Origin: JBKEDC01 sp047971925
GTDB lineage: Bacteria; Bacteroidota; Bacteroidia; Bacteroidales; Prolixibacteraceae
DNA length: 64,000 nucleotides
Assembly: GCA_047971925.1 (NCBI GenBank)
Contig: JBKEAC010000003.1
Span: 9,374-73,373, forward strand
Direction: 5' to 3'
Shown: positions 45,270 through 53,781 of the stretch, one piece after another
Layout of the letters: the number at the start of each line of letters is the position of its first letter
Position numbering within the stretch: position 1 is the first letter of the stretch
Translations under genes and position numbers: made by a program
Notes under the pieces: generated by a model
What the model saw: the letters and a program-made list of their open reading frames with translations, nothing else
Databases searched by the model: none
Told to the model about the DNA's origin: nothing

Positions 45270-45815
45270 ATGAATAACACAACTCAAGAATATAAACACA
45301 TCATGACCATTTGTTCTGATGTGTTTTCTAAAAAAATGATTGATTATGGAACCGCATGGCGAATACTTCGTCCGAGTTCATTGACAGACCAGATATTTAT
45401 TAAGGCACAACGCATTCGGAGTATTGAAATGAAGGGTGCAATGAAAATAGATGAGGGAGTTCGATCGGAATATATTGGTATTATTAATTATTGTATCATG
45501 GCATTAATTCAATTGGAATCGGGAATTTCCGATACAGATATGCACATGAATGCAGAGAAAACTACTCAACTATATATGGAACACTTCAACACAGCCTTTA
45601 ATTTAATGGCTAATAAGAATCATGATTACGATGAAGCTTGGCGACAGATGCGAATAAGCTCAATTACCGATCTTATTCTTATGAAAATAAAACGCACGAA
45701 GCAGATTGAAGATAATGCTGGAAAAACCATTGTTTCTGAGGGAATCGATGCCAATTATCTAGATATGATAAACTATGCCGTGTTTGCATTAATTAAAATT
45801 GAATATAATTGCTAA
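45270..45815 (+). CDS. DUF1599 protein with two repeated domains
   Basis: I chose the ATG at 45270 (MNNTTQEYKHIM) over an upstream TTG. The 181 residues hold two copies of the same roughly 80-residue helical domain: first CSDVFSKKMIDYGTAWRILR..SSLTDQIFIKAQRIRSIE, second NLMANKNHDYDEAWRQMRIS..TDLILMKIKRTKQIE (each shown in parts). This is DUF1599, also called nucleotide modification associated domain 1, named from its genomic context in phages. The biochemical role is unproven. A conserved DoxX-type gene follows 4 bp later. Confidence 0.85.
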   Translation: MNNTTQEYKHIMTICSDVFSKKMIDYGTAWRILRPSSLTDQIFIKAQRIRSIEMKGAMKIDEGVRSEYIGIINYCIMALIQLESGISDTDMHMNAEKTTQLYMEHFNTAFNLMANKNHDYDEAWRQMRISSITDLILMKIKRTKQIEDNAGKTIVSEGIDANYLDMINYAVFALIKIEYNC

Positions 45816-45819
45816 TATC

Positions 45820-46965
45820 ATGAAAATCATTTATCACATTTGCCGATTCATACTCGGATTAACGTTCATTTTTTCGGGATTTACAAAAGGTATCGACCCC
45901 ATTGGAAGCTCATATAAATTTATTGATTATTTCACTGCGTGGGGACTTGATTCGCTGACTCCATTAGCAACTTTAGCTGGAGTGCTACTTGCTTTATTAG
46001 AATTCAGTATCGGTGTTGCATTAATTTGCAATCTTTTTAAGAAGATAACAGCAATGGCAGCACTTGTTTTCTGTTCTTTCTTTCTTATTCTCACATTATA
46101 TATTGCCATTAAAAATCCGGTTACTGACTGTGGTTGCTTTGGCGATGCAATAAAACTAGGCAATTGGGAAACTTTCTATAAGAACATCGTGCTATTCATT
46201 TGCGCTGTGATAATTGTGCATACTCCAACCATGAAGCTGTCGGGAGCTAGGTGCCGTATTAGCATTTATATTGGGTGCACACTCCTATCTTTATATTTAA
46301 TTCTTGTAGCTTATTCATCTTATTTTCTTCCCGTAATCGATTTTCGTCCTTATCGTGAAGGCACTAACATCATAGAAGCAATGAGCATTCCTGAAAGTGC
46401 ACCAAAGGACGAATATAAAAATACATTCATTTATAAGAATTTAAAAACAGGTAAAGAACAAGAATTTGATGAAACAAACTATCCTTGGCAAGACACTCTA
46501 AATTGGGTATATGTAGATTTACATTCCACTTTAGTGACAAAAGGATATGAACCCCCTATTCACGATTTTTACATGATGACTTCTGATGCTGAAGATGTGA
46601 AAGATTTCTTTTTATATGATGAACTACCTGTATTTATTTTGGCATCTAGCCATGTAGAAAAGATGAAGTGGAAAAATCGAGATGAAATAGCCAATCTGAT
46701 AAACTTCTGCGATGAGAAACACATGTCGTTTGTCGGATTAACAGCTAGTGCGATAGATGAAGCAAATAAACTTTCAGAAATGAATGGACTTCACATTGAT
46801 TTTTTGAATTGCGATGAAGTTGCATTAAAAACAATGATTCGTTCAAATCCTGGTCTAATTTTAATAATCAATGGAACTATCATCAAGAAATGGAGTGGCA
46901 ATGATCTGCCTACTATTGAAGAAGCGGAAAAAGAAATAGTTAAATTCAATGCAAAAGTAAAATAG
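45820..46965 (+). CDS. DoxX/MauE-type membrane protein with C-terminal thioredoxin-like part
   Basis: I chose the ATG at 45820, 4 bp after the DUF1599 stop, rather than an overlapping TTG. The first 145 residues are four hydrophobic segments of the DoxX/MauE type, with the redox-style loop VTDCGCFGDAIKLGNW between helices. The C-terminal 230 residues, beginning about EGTNIIEAMSIPESAPKDEY, look like a periplasmic thioredoxin-like domain without a CxxC. The DUF1599-DoxX pair is conserved in Bacteroidota (BT_3928-like). A redox role at the membrane is likely from the family but not shown. Confidence 0.8.
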   Translation: MKIIYHICRFILGLTFIFSGFTKGIDPIGSSYKFIDYFTAWGLDSLTPLATLAGVLLALLEFSIGVALICNLFKKITAMAALVFCSFFLILTLYIAIKNPVTDCGCFGDAIKLGNWETFYKNIVLFICAVIIVHTPTMKLSGARCRISIYIGCTLLSLYLILVAYSSYFLPVIDFRPYREGTNIIEAMSIPESAPKDEYKNTFIYKNLKTGKEQEFDETNYPWQDTLNWVYVDLHSTLVTKGYEPPIHDFYMMTSDAEDVKDFFLYDELPVFILASSHVEKMKWKNRDEIANLINFCDEKHMSFVGLTASAIDEANKLSEMNGLHIDFLNCDEVALKTMIRSNPGLILIINGTIIKKWSGNDLPTIEEAEKEIVKFNAKVK

Positions 46966-46990
46966 AAAAATGAAATTAAGATATATAAAG

Positions 46991-47021
46991 TTGGAACTCT
47001 AATTTAATTATTATATCTTCG
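46991..47021 (+). promoter_or_regulatory. Promoter of the uronate cluster
   Basis: TTGG (46991-46994), 19-nt spacer, TATCTTCG (47014-47021): one mismatch to TAnnTTTG. 75 nt upstream of uxaC. Confidence 0.5.
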
Positions 47022-47096
47022 TTGCTTTGGTTTGAGGTAAATTCAAAAATAAACTCAATAAAAATTCAATAACACAACGTAAAAAAAAGAATAAAT

Positions 47097-48497
47097 ATGA
47101 AGAAATTTATGGATGACAATTTTCTGTTAAAAACAGAAACTGCTCAAAAGCTATATCATGAACATGCAGCAAAAATGCCAATCTTTGATTATCATTGCCA
47201 CATCAACCCTAAAGATATTGCTGATGATCGCAAGTTTAAAACAATTACAGAAGTTTGGCTTTATGGCGACCACTACAAATGGCGTGCGATGCGAACAAAT
47301 GGTGTAGATGAAAGATTCTGTACTGGCAACGCTAGTGATTGGGAGAAGTTCGAAAAATGGGCTGAAACAGTTCCGCATACATTAAGAAACCCTCTTTATC
47401 ACTGGACGCACCTAGAGCTTCGTCGTTTTTTTGGTATTGAAAAGCTTCTAAGCCCTGCAACAGCAAAGGAAATCTATGATGAGTGTAATGCAAAATTAAA
47501 TACACCAGAATATAGCGTACGTGGATTAATTAGAAAAGCTAATGTGAACACAATTTGTACAACCGACGATCCGATTGATACATTAGAGTATCACAAGCAA
47601 ATTAAGGAATCGGGCTTTGAAGTAGCTGTTCTTCCAGCATGGCGTCCTGATAAGGCTATGGCAGTTGGTAATGCCGCAAGCTACAATCAATATATTGATG
47701 CATTAGAAAAAGCTGCTGGTTTAAAAATTACGTCATTCGATCAATTAATTGCTGCCTTAGATAATCGCCATGAATATTTCCATGCCAATGGCTGTCGCTT
47801 ATCTGACCATGGTCTTGATACAGCCTATGCAGAAGATTACACTAAAGCCGAAATTGATGCAATCTTTGCTTCTGTTCGAAGTGGAAAGAGCCTTACTTCA
47901 GCAGAGGTGTTAAAATTCCAATCATGTATGCTTTATGAATTTGGTGTTATGGACCACAAACGCGGTTGGACACAACAGCTTCACATCGGAGCACAACGCG
48001 ACAACAACACTCGCCTATTCAGTAAATTAGGTCCAGATACAGGTTTTGATTCAATTGGAGACGTTCCTGTTGCAAAACCTTTAGCAAAATTACTAGATCG
48101 CCTCGACACCGAGAATAAATTGTGTAAAACAATCCTTTACAACTTAAATCCTCGCGATAATGAATTGTATGCAACAATGTTAGGCAACTTCCAAGACGGT
48201 TCAGTTCCTGGGAAAATTCAATACGGTTCTGGCTGGTGGTTCCTCGATCAAAAAGATGGCATGGAAAAACAAATGAATGCACTTTCTTGCCTAGGTTTAT
48301 TGAGCCGATTTGTAGGGATGCTTACCGACTCTCGTAGCTTCCTTTCATACACTCGTCATGAGTATTTCCGCCGCACACTTTGTAATCTTTTAGGCAATGA
48401 TGTTGAAAATGGTGAAATACCTTACGATATGGAATTATTAGGTAGCATGGTAGAAAACATCTGCTTTAATAACGCAAAAGAATACTTTAACTTCTAA
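47097..48497 (+). CDS. uxaC: Glucuronate isomerase
   Basis: Interconverts D-glucuronate/D-fructuronate and D-galacturonate/D-tagaturonate. An amidohydrolase-fold enzyme of 466 residues: IFDYHCHINPKDIADDR (His33, His35), EVWLYGDHYKWRAMR, ICTTDDPIDTLEYH, LSDHGLDTAYAE, GWTQQLHIGAQRDNNTR, and SGWWFLDQKDGMEKQMNALS. First gene of a cluster with kdgK, kdgA and a hexuronate transporter. The intermediate steps (UxuA mannonate dehydratase and UxuB fructuronate reductase) are not in this window. Confidence 0.96.
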   Translation: MKKFMDDNFLLKTETAQKLYHEHAAKMPIFDYHCHINPKDIADDRKFKTITEVWLYGDHYKWRAMRTNGVDERFCTGNASDWEKFEKWAETVPHTLRNPLYHWTHLELRRFFGIEKLLSPATAKEIYDECNAKLNTPEYSVRGLIRKANVNTICTTDDPIDTLEYHKQIKESGFEVAVLPAWRPDKAMAVGNAASYNQYIDALEKAAGLKITSFDQLIAALDNRHEYFHANGCRLSDHGLDTAYAEDYTKAEIDAIFASVRSGKSLTSAEVLKFQSCMLYEFGVMDHKRGWTQQLHIGAQRDNNTRLFSKLGPDTGFDSIGDVPVAKPLAKLLDRLDTENKLCKTILYNLNPRDNELYATMLGNFQDGSVPGKIQYGSGWWFLDQKDGMEKQMNALSCLGLLSRFVGMLTDSRSFLSYTRHEYFRRTLCNLLGNDVENGEIPYDMELLGSMVENICFNNAKEYFNF

Positions 48498-48516
48498 TAT
48501 TTTCAACATCTATCTG

Positions 48517-48546
48517 CTTGTAATATGAAAATTTATTGTATTTTTG
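48517..48546 (+). promoter_or_regulatory. Promoter of kdgK
   Basis: CTTG (48517-48520), 18-nt spacer, TATTTTTG (48539-48546), a perfect TAnnTTTG. It gives kdgK a start separate from uxaC, 42 nt upstream of the ATG. Confidence 0.6.
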
Positions 48547-48558
48547 CAATCGATTGCA
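48545..48558. promoter_or_regulatory. Candidate operator: 14-bp palindrome at the kdgK promoter
   Basis: TGCAATCGATTGCA is a perfect palindrome that begins inside the -7 element and covers the expected transcription start. This is the position of a repressor site (LacI/GntR-type operators have such symmetry). Which regulator binds is unknown; none is encoded nearby. Confidence 0.6.
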
Positions 48559-48587
48559 CATGCAGATAATTTAAAATAAATAATTCA

Positions 48588-49625
48588 ATGGGAAAAAAAG
48601 TAGTAACATTTGGTGAAATCATGTTGCGTTTAGCAACACCAGGTTATATGCGATTTGAGCAAACTGACAATTTCACAGCTACCTTTGGTGGTGGCGAAGC
48701 TAACGTGGCTGTATCATTAGCAAACTATGGAATGGATGTTGATTTTGTAACTCGTCTTCCTAAAAATGACATTGGTAGAGCTTGTATGATGGACTTACGC
48801 AAATACGGTGTAGGCACTGACAAGATTATCTATGGCGGAGACCGTTTAGGAATTTATTTCCTAGAAACAGGTGCAGTGAGCCGTGCTTCAAAAGTTGTTT
48901 ATGACCGGGCTCATTCTTCTGTAGCAGAAATTAAAGTAGGCATGATTGACTGGAATAAAGTGTTTGAAGGAGCAGATTTCTTCCACTGGACAGGTATCAC
49001 ACCTGCAATTTCTCAAGGTGCTGCTGATGTATGTTTAGAGGCAATTAAGAAAGCCAATGAACTAGGTGTTACAGTTTCATGCGATTTGAACTATCGTAAA
49101 AACCTTTGGAACTATGGCAAAACTGCTGGAGAAGTTATGCCTGCACTTGTAGCAGGAACAGATATCGTTCTTGGTAACGAAGAAGATGCTGCAATGGTAT
49201 TAGATATTCACCCTGAAGGTGTTGATGTTACAGGTGGACATGTTGATGGAGCAGCTTATGAGTCAGTTTCAAAACAAATTATGGCTAAATTTCCACGCGT
49301 GAAAAAAGTAATCACTACTTTGCGTGGTTCTGTTAATGCAAACCATAATTCATGGGCTGGTGTTCTTTATGATGGTAAGACTCTTTTTGAATCTCCTCAA
49401 TATCAAATTACTCACATTGTTGATCGTGTGGGTGGTGGTGATTCTTTCATGGGAGGATTAATCTACGGATTATTAACTTATCCAACTGACGATCAAAAAG
49501 CATTGAACTTCGCTGTTGCTGCTTCTTGTTTGAAACACACAATTTATGGCGATTATAACCGTGTAACTGTTTCTGAAGTTGAAAAACTCATGGGTGGCGA
49601 TGCCTCAGGACGTGTTTCTCGATAA
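48588..49625 (+). CDS. kdgK: 2-keto-3-deoxygluconate kinase (PfkB family)
   Basis: Phosphorylates KDG to KDPG. A PfkB/ribokinase-fold enzyme of 345 residues: VVTFGEIMLRLATPGYMRFE, FGGGEANVAVSLANYG (substrate GG motif), SCDLNYRKNLW, VLGNEEDAAMVL and the C-terminal signature VDRVGGGDSFMGGLIYG with catalytic Asp. Context with KDPG aldolase fixes the substrate; PfkB sequence alone would leave it open. Preceded by its own promoter and palindromic operator. Confidence 0.94.
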   Translation: MGKKVVTFGEIMLRLATPGYMRFEQTDNFTATFGGGEANVAVSLANYGMDVDFVTRLPKNDIGRACMMDLRKYGVGTDKIIYGGDRLGIYFLETGAVSRASKVVYDRAHSSVAEIKVGMIDWNKVFEGADFFHWTGITPAISQGAADVCLEAIKKANELGVTVSCDLNYRKNLWNYGKTAGEVMPALVAGTDIVLGNEEDAAMVLDIHPEGVDVTGGHVDGAAYESVSKQIMAKFPRVKKVITTLRGSVNANHNSWAGVLYDGKTLFESPQYQITHIVDRVGGGDSFMGGLIYGLLTYPTDDQKALNFAVAASCLKHTIYGDYNRVTVSEVEKLMGGDASGRVSR

Positions 49626-49638
49626 TTAAAAATTGATT

Positions 49639-49677
49639 CAACACCCCCACTCTAAAAAAGCTGGGGGTGTTGGTTTT
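49639..49677 (+). terminator. Hairpin with T-run between kdgK and kdgA
   Basis: 11-bp perfect stem CAACACCCCCA/TGGGGGTGTTG (49639-49649 and 49662-49672), 12-nt loop, then GTTTTTAT. Because kdgA and exuT lie beyond it on the same strand, it may be a partial terminator or an mRNA-stabilising hairpin that lowers downstream expression. Confidence 0.8.
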
Positions 49678-49706
49678 TATAACAACAGATTAAAATTTAA
49701 AAAATT

Positions 49707-50375
49707 ATGGCTCGATTTTCTAGAATTGAAGTTGCAATAGCAATGAAAGAAACAGGTGTTGTTCCTGTATTTTATCATAAAGATGTAGAAGTTTGTAAAA
49801 ATGTAGTGAAAGCTTGCTACGATGGAGGTATTCGAGTTTTTGAATTCACTAATCGTGGTGATTTTGCTCATGAAGTTTTTGCTGAAATCGTGAAATGGTC
49901 GGCAAAAGAATGCCCTGAAATGATTATGGGTGTAGGTTCAATTATCGATGCTCCAACAGCCGCTCTTTACCTACAAATTGGTACTAACTTTGTGGTTTCT
50001 CCAGCTCTTGATGAAGAATCAGCAAAAGTATGTAACAAACGAAAAGTGGCTTACAGCCCAGGTTGTGGCTCAGTTACTGAAATTGTGAAAGCTCATGAAC
50101 TCGGCGTAGAGGTTGTGAAAATTTTTCCCGGTTCGCAAGTTGGTGGTCCTGATTTCGTGAAAGCAGTAAAAGGACCAATGCCTTATGCATGCATCATGCC
50201 TACTGGTGGAGTTTCTCCTGATGAAGCGAACATGAAAGGCTGGTTTGCAGCTGGTGTTCATTGTGTGGGAATGGGATCTCAATTGTTTCCTAACGATGTT
50301 GTTGCAAATGGTGATTGGGCATTCATCACTAACAAATGTGCTGAAGCTTTAGCTATAGCTAAAAAACTTCGCTAA
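49707..50375 (+). CDS. kdgA: Bifunctional KDPG / 4-hydroxy-2-oxoglutarate aldolase
   Basis: Splits KDPG into pyruvate and glyceraldehyde 3-phosphate, completing uronate breakdown. A class I aldolase TIM barrel of 222 residues with the Schiff-base lysine Lys138 in VEVVKIFPGSQVGGPDF, GIRVFEFTNRGDFA near the N-terminus, VGSIIDAPTAALYLQIGTNF, and the phosphate-binding IMPTGGVSPDEANMKGW. Also called eda. It lies 81 bp after kdgK, beyond a hairpin, and 64 bp before the transporter. Confidence 0.95.
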   Translation: MARFSRIEVAIAMKETGVVPVFYHKDVEVCKNVVKACYDGGIRVFEFTNRGDFAHEVFAEIVKWSAKECPEMIMGVGSIIDAPTAALYLQIGTNFVVSPALDEESAKVCNKRKVAYSPGCGSVTEIVKAHELGVEVVKIFPGSQVGGPDFVKAVKGPMPYACIMPTGGVSPDEANMKGWFAAGVHCVGMGSQLFPNDVVANGDWAFITNKCAEALAIAKKLR

Positions 50376-50439
50376 ATAAAACCAAACTAGATTAATATGA
50401 TTAATCAAACCTTTTATATAAATACAAAAAAAAAATATT

Positions 50440-51999
50440 ATGGCTGTTAATAACGGAACAACCAAAATGTCGAATTATCGATGGACAATTGTAGCTATGC
50501 TTTTCATGGCAACAACAATCAACTATCTCGACCGACAAGTATTATCTTTAACTTGGAACGATTTCATCGCTCCTGAATTTCACTGGACAGATAAAAACTA
50601 CGGCCTAATTACGGCACTATTCTCTATTTTTTATGCAATAAGCCTTCTTTTTGCTGGACGATTTATCGACTGGATGGGAACAAAAAAAGGTTTCTTATGG
50701 GCAATTGGAATTTGGTCTTTAGGAGCTGTTATTCATGCTTTCTGCGGCATTGCAACTTCTGGTGTTGCTGCTGGAGAGTGGCTTGTAGGTTTTCATGGTG
50801 CAAGCGAAGCTATTCGCAATTTCATTGGACCAGAAACTGGAATTGACTATCTTGCAAATGTTGGAAAAGTCATAAATATTAGTGTTGTCTTGTTCATTTT
50901 TGCTCGTTTAGTGCTTGCTATTGGTGAAGCTGGAAACTTCCCCGCAGCAATTAAAACAACAGCAGAATATTTTCCAAAGAAAGACCGTGCTTATGCTACT
51001 TCAATTTTCAATGCTGGTGCAACTGTGGGTGCTCTTGCTGCCCCAATTGTTATTCCATTTCTTGCTAAAACTTGGGGATGGGAAGCTTCATTTATTGTAA
51101 TTGGTGCTTTAGGTTTCATTTGGATGGGATGGTGGCAATTTGGTTATGCAAAGCCTGAAAGTAACTCGAGAGTCAACGCTGCTGAACTTGAATATATTCA
51201 ACAAGATGGCGATGATGTTAAGCATGCTAAAAATAACAGTAATGCTAAAATTAGCTTTAAAAAATGTTTTGAATACAAACAAACATGGGCATTTGCTTTT
51301 GGTAAATTTATGACCGATGGTGTTTGGTGGTTCTTCTTATTCTGGACTCCTGCTTATTTGAGTTCTGTCTATGGATTAAAGTCATCAGACCCCGAAGCTC
51401 AATTTGCACTCTTTATTTTATATGCAATCACACTTTTATCGATCGTTGGAGGATGGTTACCAACCTTCTTTGTTGAGAAAAAAGGAATGGAGCCTTATGC
51501 TGGTCGCATGCGTTCTATGTTAATCTTTGCATTCTTCCCATTATTAGCTCTATTTGCTCAACCGCTTGGTAGTTTCTCTTATTGGTTCCCAATCATAATC
51601 ATTGGTATTGCTGGTGCAGCTCACCAAGCTTGGTCGGCAAATATTTTCTCAACAGTTGGAGATATGTTTCCTAAAGCCGCAATTGCAACAATCACTGGAA
51701 TTGGCGGATTAGCTGGAGGTATTGGTTCTACGCTAATTAACTACGGATCAGGAATGCTTTTCGACTATTCTCGTGGAACTACAATGCAAGCTGGCGAAGA
51801 AGTCGTTATGAGTAAAGAACTTCTTGAAACCGGTGCTGAATTCATTAGACAACCGATGAATTTCTTCGGATATAACGGTATTGAAGCGGGTTACTTCATC
51901 ATCTTTGGAATTTGTGCTGTTGCATATCTTATCGGCTGGATCGTAATGAAAAACTTAGTTCCTAAGTATTCTCCAATTACTGACTTGATTGAAAATTAA
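50440..51999 (+). CDS. MFS hexuronate transporter, ExuT-like
   Basis: A 519-residue member of the major facilitator superfamily (anion:cation symporter, ExuT/UhpC-related) with about 12 helices. Family features: YRWTIVAMLFMATTINYLDR at the first helix, GRFIDWMGTKKGF in loop 2-3, and AIGEAGNFPAAIKTTAEYFP. It is longer than E. coli ExuT (about 430-470) because of an insertion after the second helix (IATSGVAAGEWLVGFHGASE onward). Context makes glucuronate/galacturonate import the likely role. Ends in a strong terminator. Confidence 0.9.
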   Translation: MAVNNGTTKMSNYRWTIVAMLFMATTINYLDRQVLSLTWNDFIAPEFHWTDKNYGLITALFSIFYAISLLFAGRFIDWMGTKKGFLWAIGIWSLGAVIHAFCGIATSGVAAGEWLVGFHGASEAIRNFIGPETGIDYLANVGKVINISVVLFIFARLVLAIGEAGNFPAAIKTTAEYFPKKDRAYATSIFNAGATVGALAAPIVIPFLAKTWGWEASFIVIGALGFIWMGWWQFGYAKPESNSRVNAAELEYIQQDGDDVKHAKNNSNAKISFKKCFEYKQTWAFAFGKFMTDGVWWFFLFWTPAYLSSVYGLKSSDPEAQFALFILYAITLLSIVGGWLPTFFVEKKGMEPYAGRMRSMLIFAFFPLLALFAQPLGSFSYWFPIIIIGIAGAAHQAWSANIFSTVGDMFPKAAIATITGIGGLAGGIGSTLINYGSGMLFDYSRGTTMQAGEEVVMSKELLETGAEFIRQPMNFFGYNGIEAGYFIIFGICAVAYLIGWIVMKNLVPKYSPITDLIEN

Positions 52000-52057
52000 A
52001 ATATGTATCTTAGCACTATGGAAATCTGATGATTTTCAGACATTCTATCAACTAATT

Positions 52058-52090
52058 GAGGATATCCATCACAGGATATCCTCTTTTTTT
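52058..52090 (+). terminator. Intrinsic terminator of the uronate cluster
   Basis: 10-bp perfect stem GAGGATATCC/GGATATCCTC (52058-52067 and 52074-52083), ATCACA loop, seven T. Confidence 0.93.
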
Positions 52091-52113
52091 ATGATTGATT
52101 CCAAACATTACCG

Positions 52114-52121
52114 TACTTTTG
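52114..52121 (+). promoter_or_regulatory. -7 element for pdxB
   Basis: TACTTTTG matches TAnnTTTG, 48 nt upstream of the pdxB ATG, directly after the preceding terminator. The -33 box is weak (TTG 16 nt upstream). Confidence 0.5.
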
Positions 52122-52169
52122 CGATGTAATTAGTGCTCTCCAAAATGAAAACAAATAAATGACTACACG

Positions 52170-53297
52170 ATGAGAATAGTAATCGATGACAAAATACCCT
52201 ATATTCAAGGCGTCTTAGAACCATTTGCAGAAGTTATTTACAAAAACGGTGGTAAAATCAATCACTCTGATTTAATTAATACCGATGCGATCATCATACG
52301 CACACGAACCATCTGCAATGCCGAACTATTAGAAGGAACTTCTGTGAAGTTCATCGCTACTGCCACCATCGGATTCGACCACATTGACACGGACTACTGT
52401 AAAAATGCAGGTATTTTCTGGACAAATGCTCCGGGCTGCAATAGCGGATCAGTATTGCAATACATTGCCTCTGCCCTAGTATATATAGCTAACTCATCGA
52501 AATTAAATCTATGCGATAAAACTATTGGAATTGTTGGAGTTGGAAATGTTGGAAAAAAAATTGCCGCATTTTGCCATACAATTGGAATGAAGGTACTACT
52601 CAACGATCCTCCGCGTGAAGAAATTGAAGGAAAAACAAATTTTGTAGATATTGAAACCATTCAAAAAAAGGCCGACATTATTACATTTCACGTCCCCTTA
52701 ATCGAAAATGGTGATAATGCAACATCTCATTTAGTTAATGATGAATTTATTACAAAATGCAAGCCTAGTGTATTTTTTATAAATTCTTGCAGAGGTGAGA
52801 TTATCGATAATAAATCACTCGCCCAAGCAATCTCACAAAACAAAATTAATGGAGCAGTTGTCGATTGTTGGGAAAATGAGCCTCTTATCGATGATTATCT
52901 TTTAGAACTATCGCTTCTGACAACTCCACACATCGCAGGATATTCGAGAGATGGAAAAGCGAATGGAACTAGTATGTCTGTTCAAGCTTTAAGTAAGTTC
53001 TTTAATATTGGCATTAACGAATGGACTTGCCAATCAATTGAAGATGCCCAAACAAAAATGATTATTATCGATGGACTTAACAAATCGGCATTCGAAATTC
53101 TTTCTGAAGCTATAAATTCAACCTATCAGATTGAAATAGACAGCTATCGGTTGAAATCAAATAAATTATTATTTGAGGAACTACGAGGAAACTACCCTGT
53201 TCGACGAGAATTTCCTTATTATAACATTTTAGCATCTAACATTAGCAAAAAAACTGCCGAATTATTATCTAACATCGGATTTAATGTAGAATTTTAA
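52170..53297 (+). CDS. pdxB: Erythronate-4-phosphate dehydrogenase
   Basis: NAD-dependent step of pyridoxal phosphate synthesis. A D-2-hydroxyacid dehydrogenase of 375 residues: TATIGFDHIDTDYCKNAGIF, NAPGCNSGSVLQYIASAL (PdxB-specific), the Rossmann motif GIVGVGNVGKKIAAF, HVPLIENGDNATSHLVND, NSCRGEIIDNKSL, and TTPHIAGYSRDGKANGTSM with catalytic His. The C-terminal dimerisation domain is present. Followed 10 bp later by the gnd pseudogene. Confidence 0.95.
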   Translation: MRIVIDDKIPYIQGVLEPFAEVIYKNGGKINHSDLINTDAIIIRTRTICNAELLEGTSVKFIATATIGFDHIDTDYCKNAGIFWTNAPGCNSGSVLQYIASALVYIANSSKLNLCDKTIGIVGVGNVGKKIAAFCHTIGMKVLLNDPPREEIEGKTNFVDIETIQKKADIITFHVPLIENGDNATSHLVNDEFITKCKPSVFFINSCRGEIIDNKSLAQAISQNKINGAVVDCWENEPLIDDYLLELSLLTTPHIAGYSRDGKANGTSMSVQALSKFFNIGINEWTCQSIEDAQTKMIIIDGLNKSAFEILSEAINSTYQIEIDSYRLKSNKLLFEELRGNYPVRREFPYYNILASNISKKTAELLSNIGFNVEF

Positions 53298-53307
53298 TGA
53301 TACAAAT

Positions 53308-53743
53308 ATGAAAAAATTAGCTAATATTGGTTTAATTGGACTTGCTATTTGTGCTAAACATGGAAAGTAAAGGATATACCGTAGCCGTATTCAACCGCAC
53401 TATTTCTAGGGTTAATGAGTTTATGGCAGGAAGAGGGAAAGGCAAGAATTTTATCGGAATACAAAGCATTGAAGAATTTGTTGCATCAATTGAACGACCA
53501 CGAAAAATAACTCTATGTGAGCTGTGGTTTTTCAGAAGGTGAGGATTTTGGAGAGTGAAAGTTGGGTTAGATGGTTTTCGTTCCGAAAGATTACCTGCTA
53601 ATTTACTTCAAGCTCAACGAGACTATTTTGGAGCTCATACTTATGAACGAATCGATAGACAGCAGGGCGAATTCTTTCATACCAATTGGACCGGTAAAGG
53701 CGGAAATAGATCCTCATCCAGTTATGAGGCATATAAAAATTAA
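53308..53743 (+). pseudogene. gnd: 6-phosphogluconate dehydrogenase remnant with internal deletion
   Basis: Starts ATG with KKLANIGLIGLA, the Gnd N-terminus. A small deletion before VLNMESKGYTVAVFNRT shifts the frame, after which VNEFMAGRGKGKNFIG and SIEEFVASIERPRKI continue. Then roughly 370 codons are missing, and the frame resumes with DGFRSERLPANLLQAQRDYF, GAHTYERIDRQQGEFFHTNW and a normal stop. So both ends of Gnd are recognisable but the catalytic middle is gone. The sequence just before the C-terminal part (53550-53572) resembles 63671-63692 of repeat locus C. Whether another oxidative pentose phosphate enzyme exists elsewhere is unknown. Confidence 0.93.
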
Positions 53744-53777
53744 AGGCTTTCCAATTCATAATGGAAAGCCTTTTTCT
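53742..53777. terminator. Bidirectional terminator after the gnd remnant
   Basis: 12-bp perfect stem AAAGGCTTTCCA/TGGAAAGCCTTT (53742-53753 and 53762-53773), followed by T-rich sequence. It serves the convergent DUF5106 gene as well and probably survives from intact gnd. Confidence 0.88.
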
Positions 53778-53781
53778 TAAT

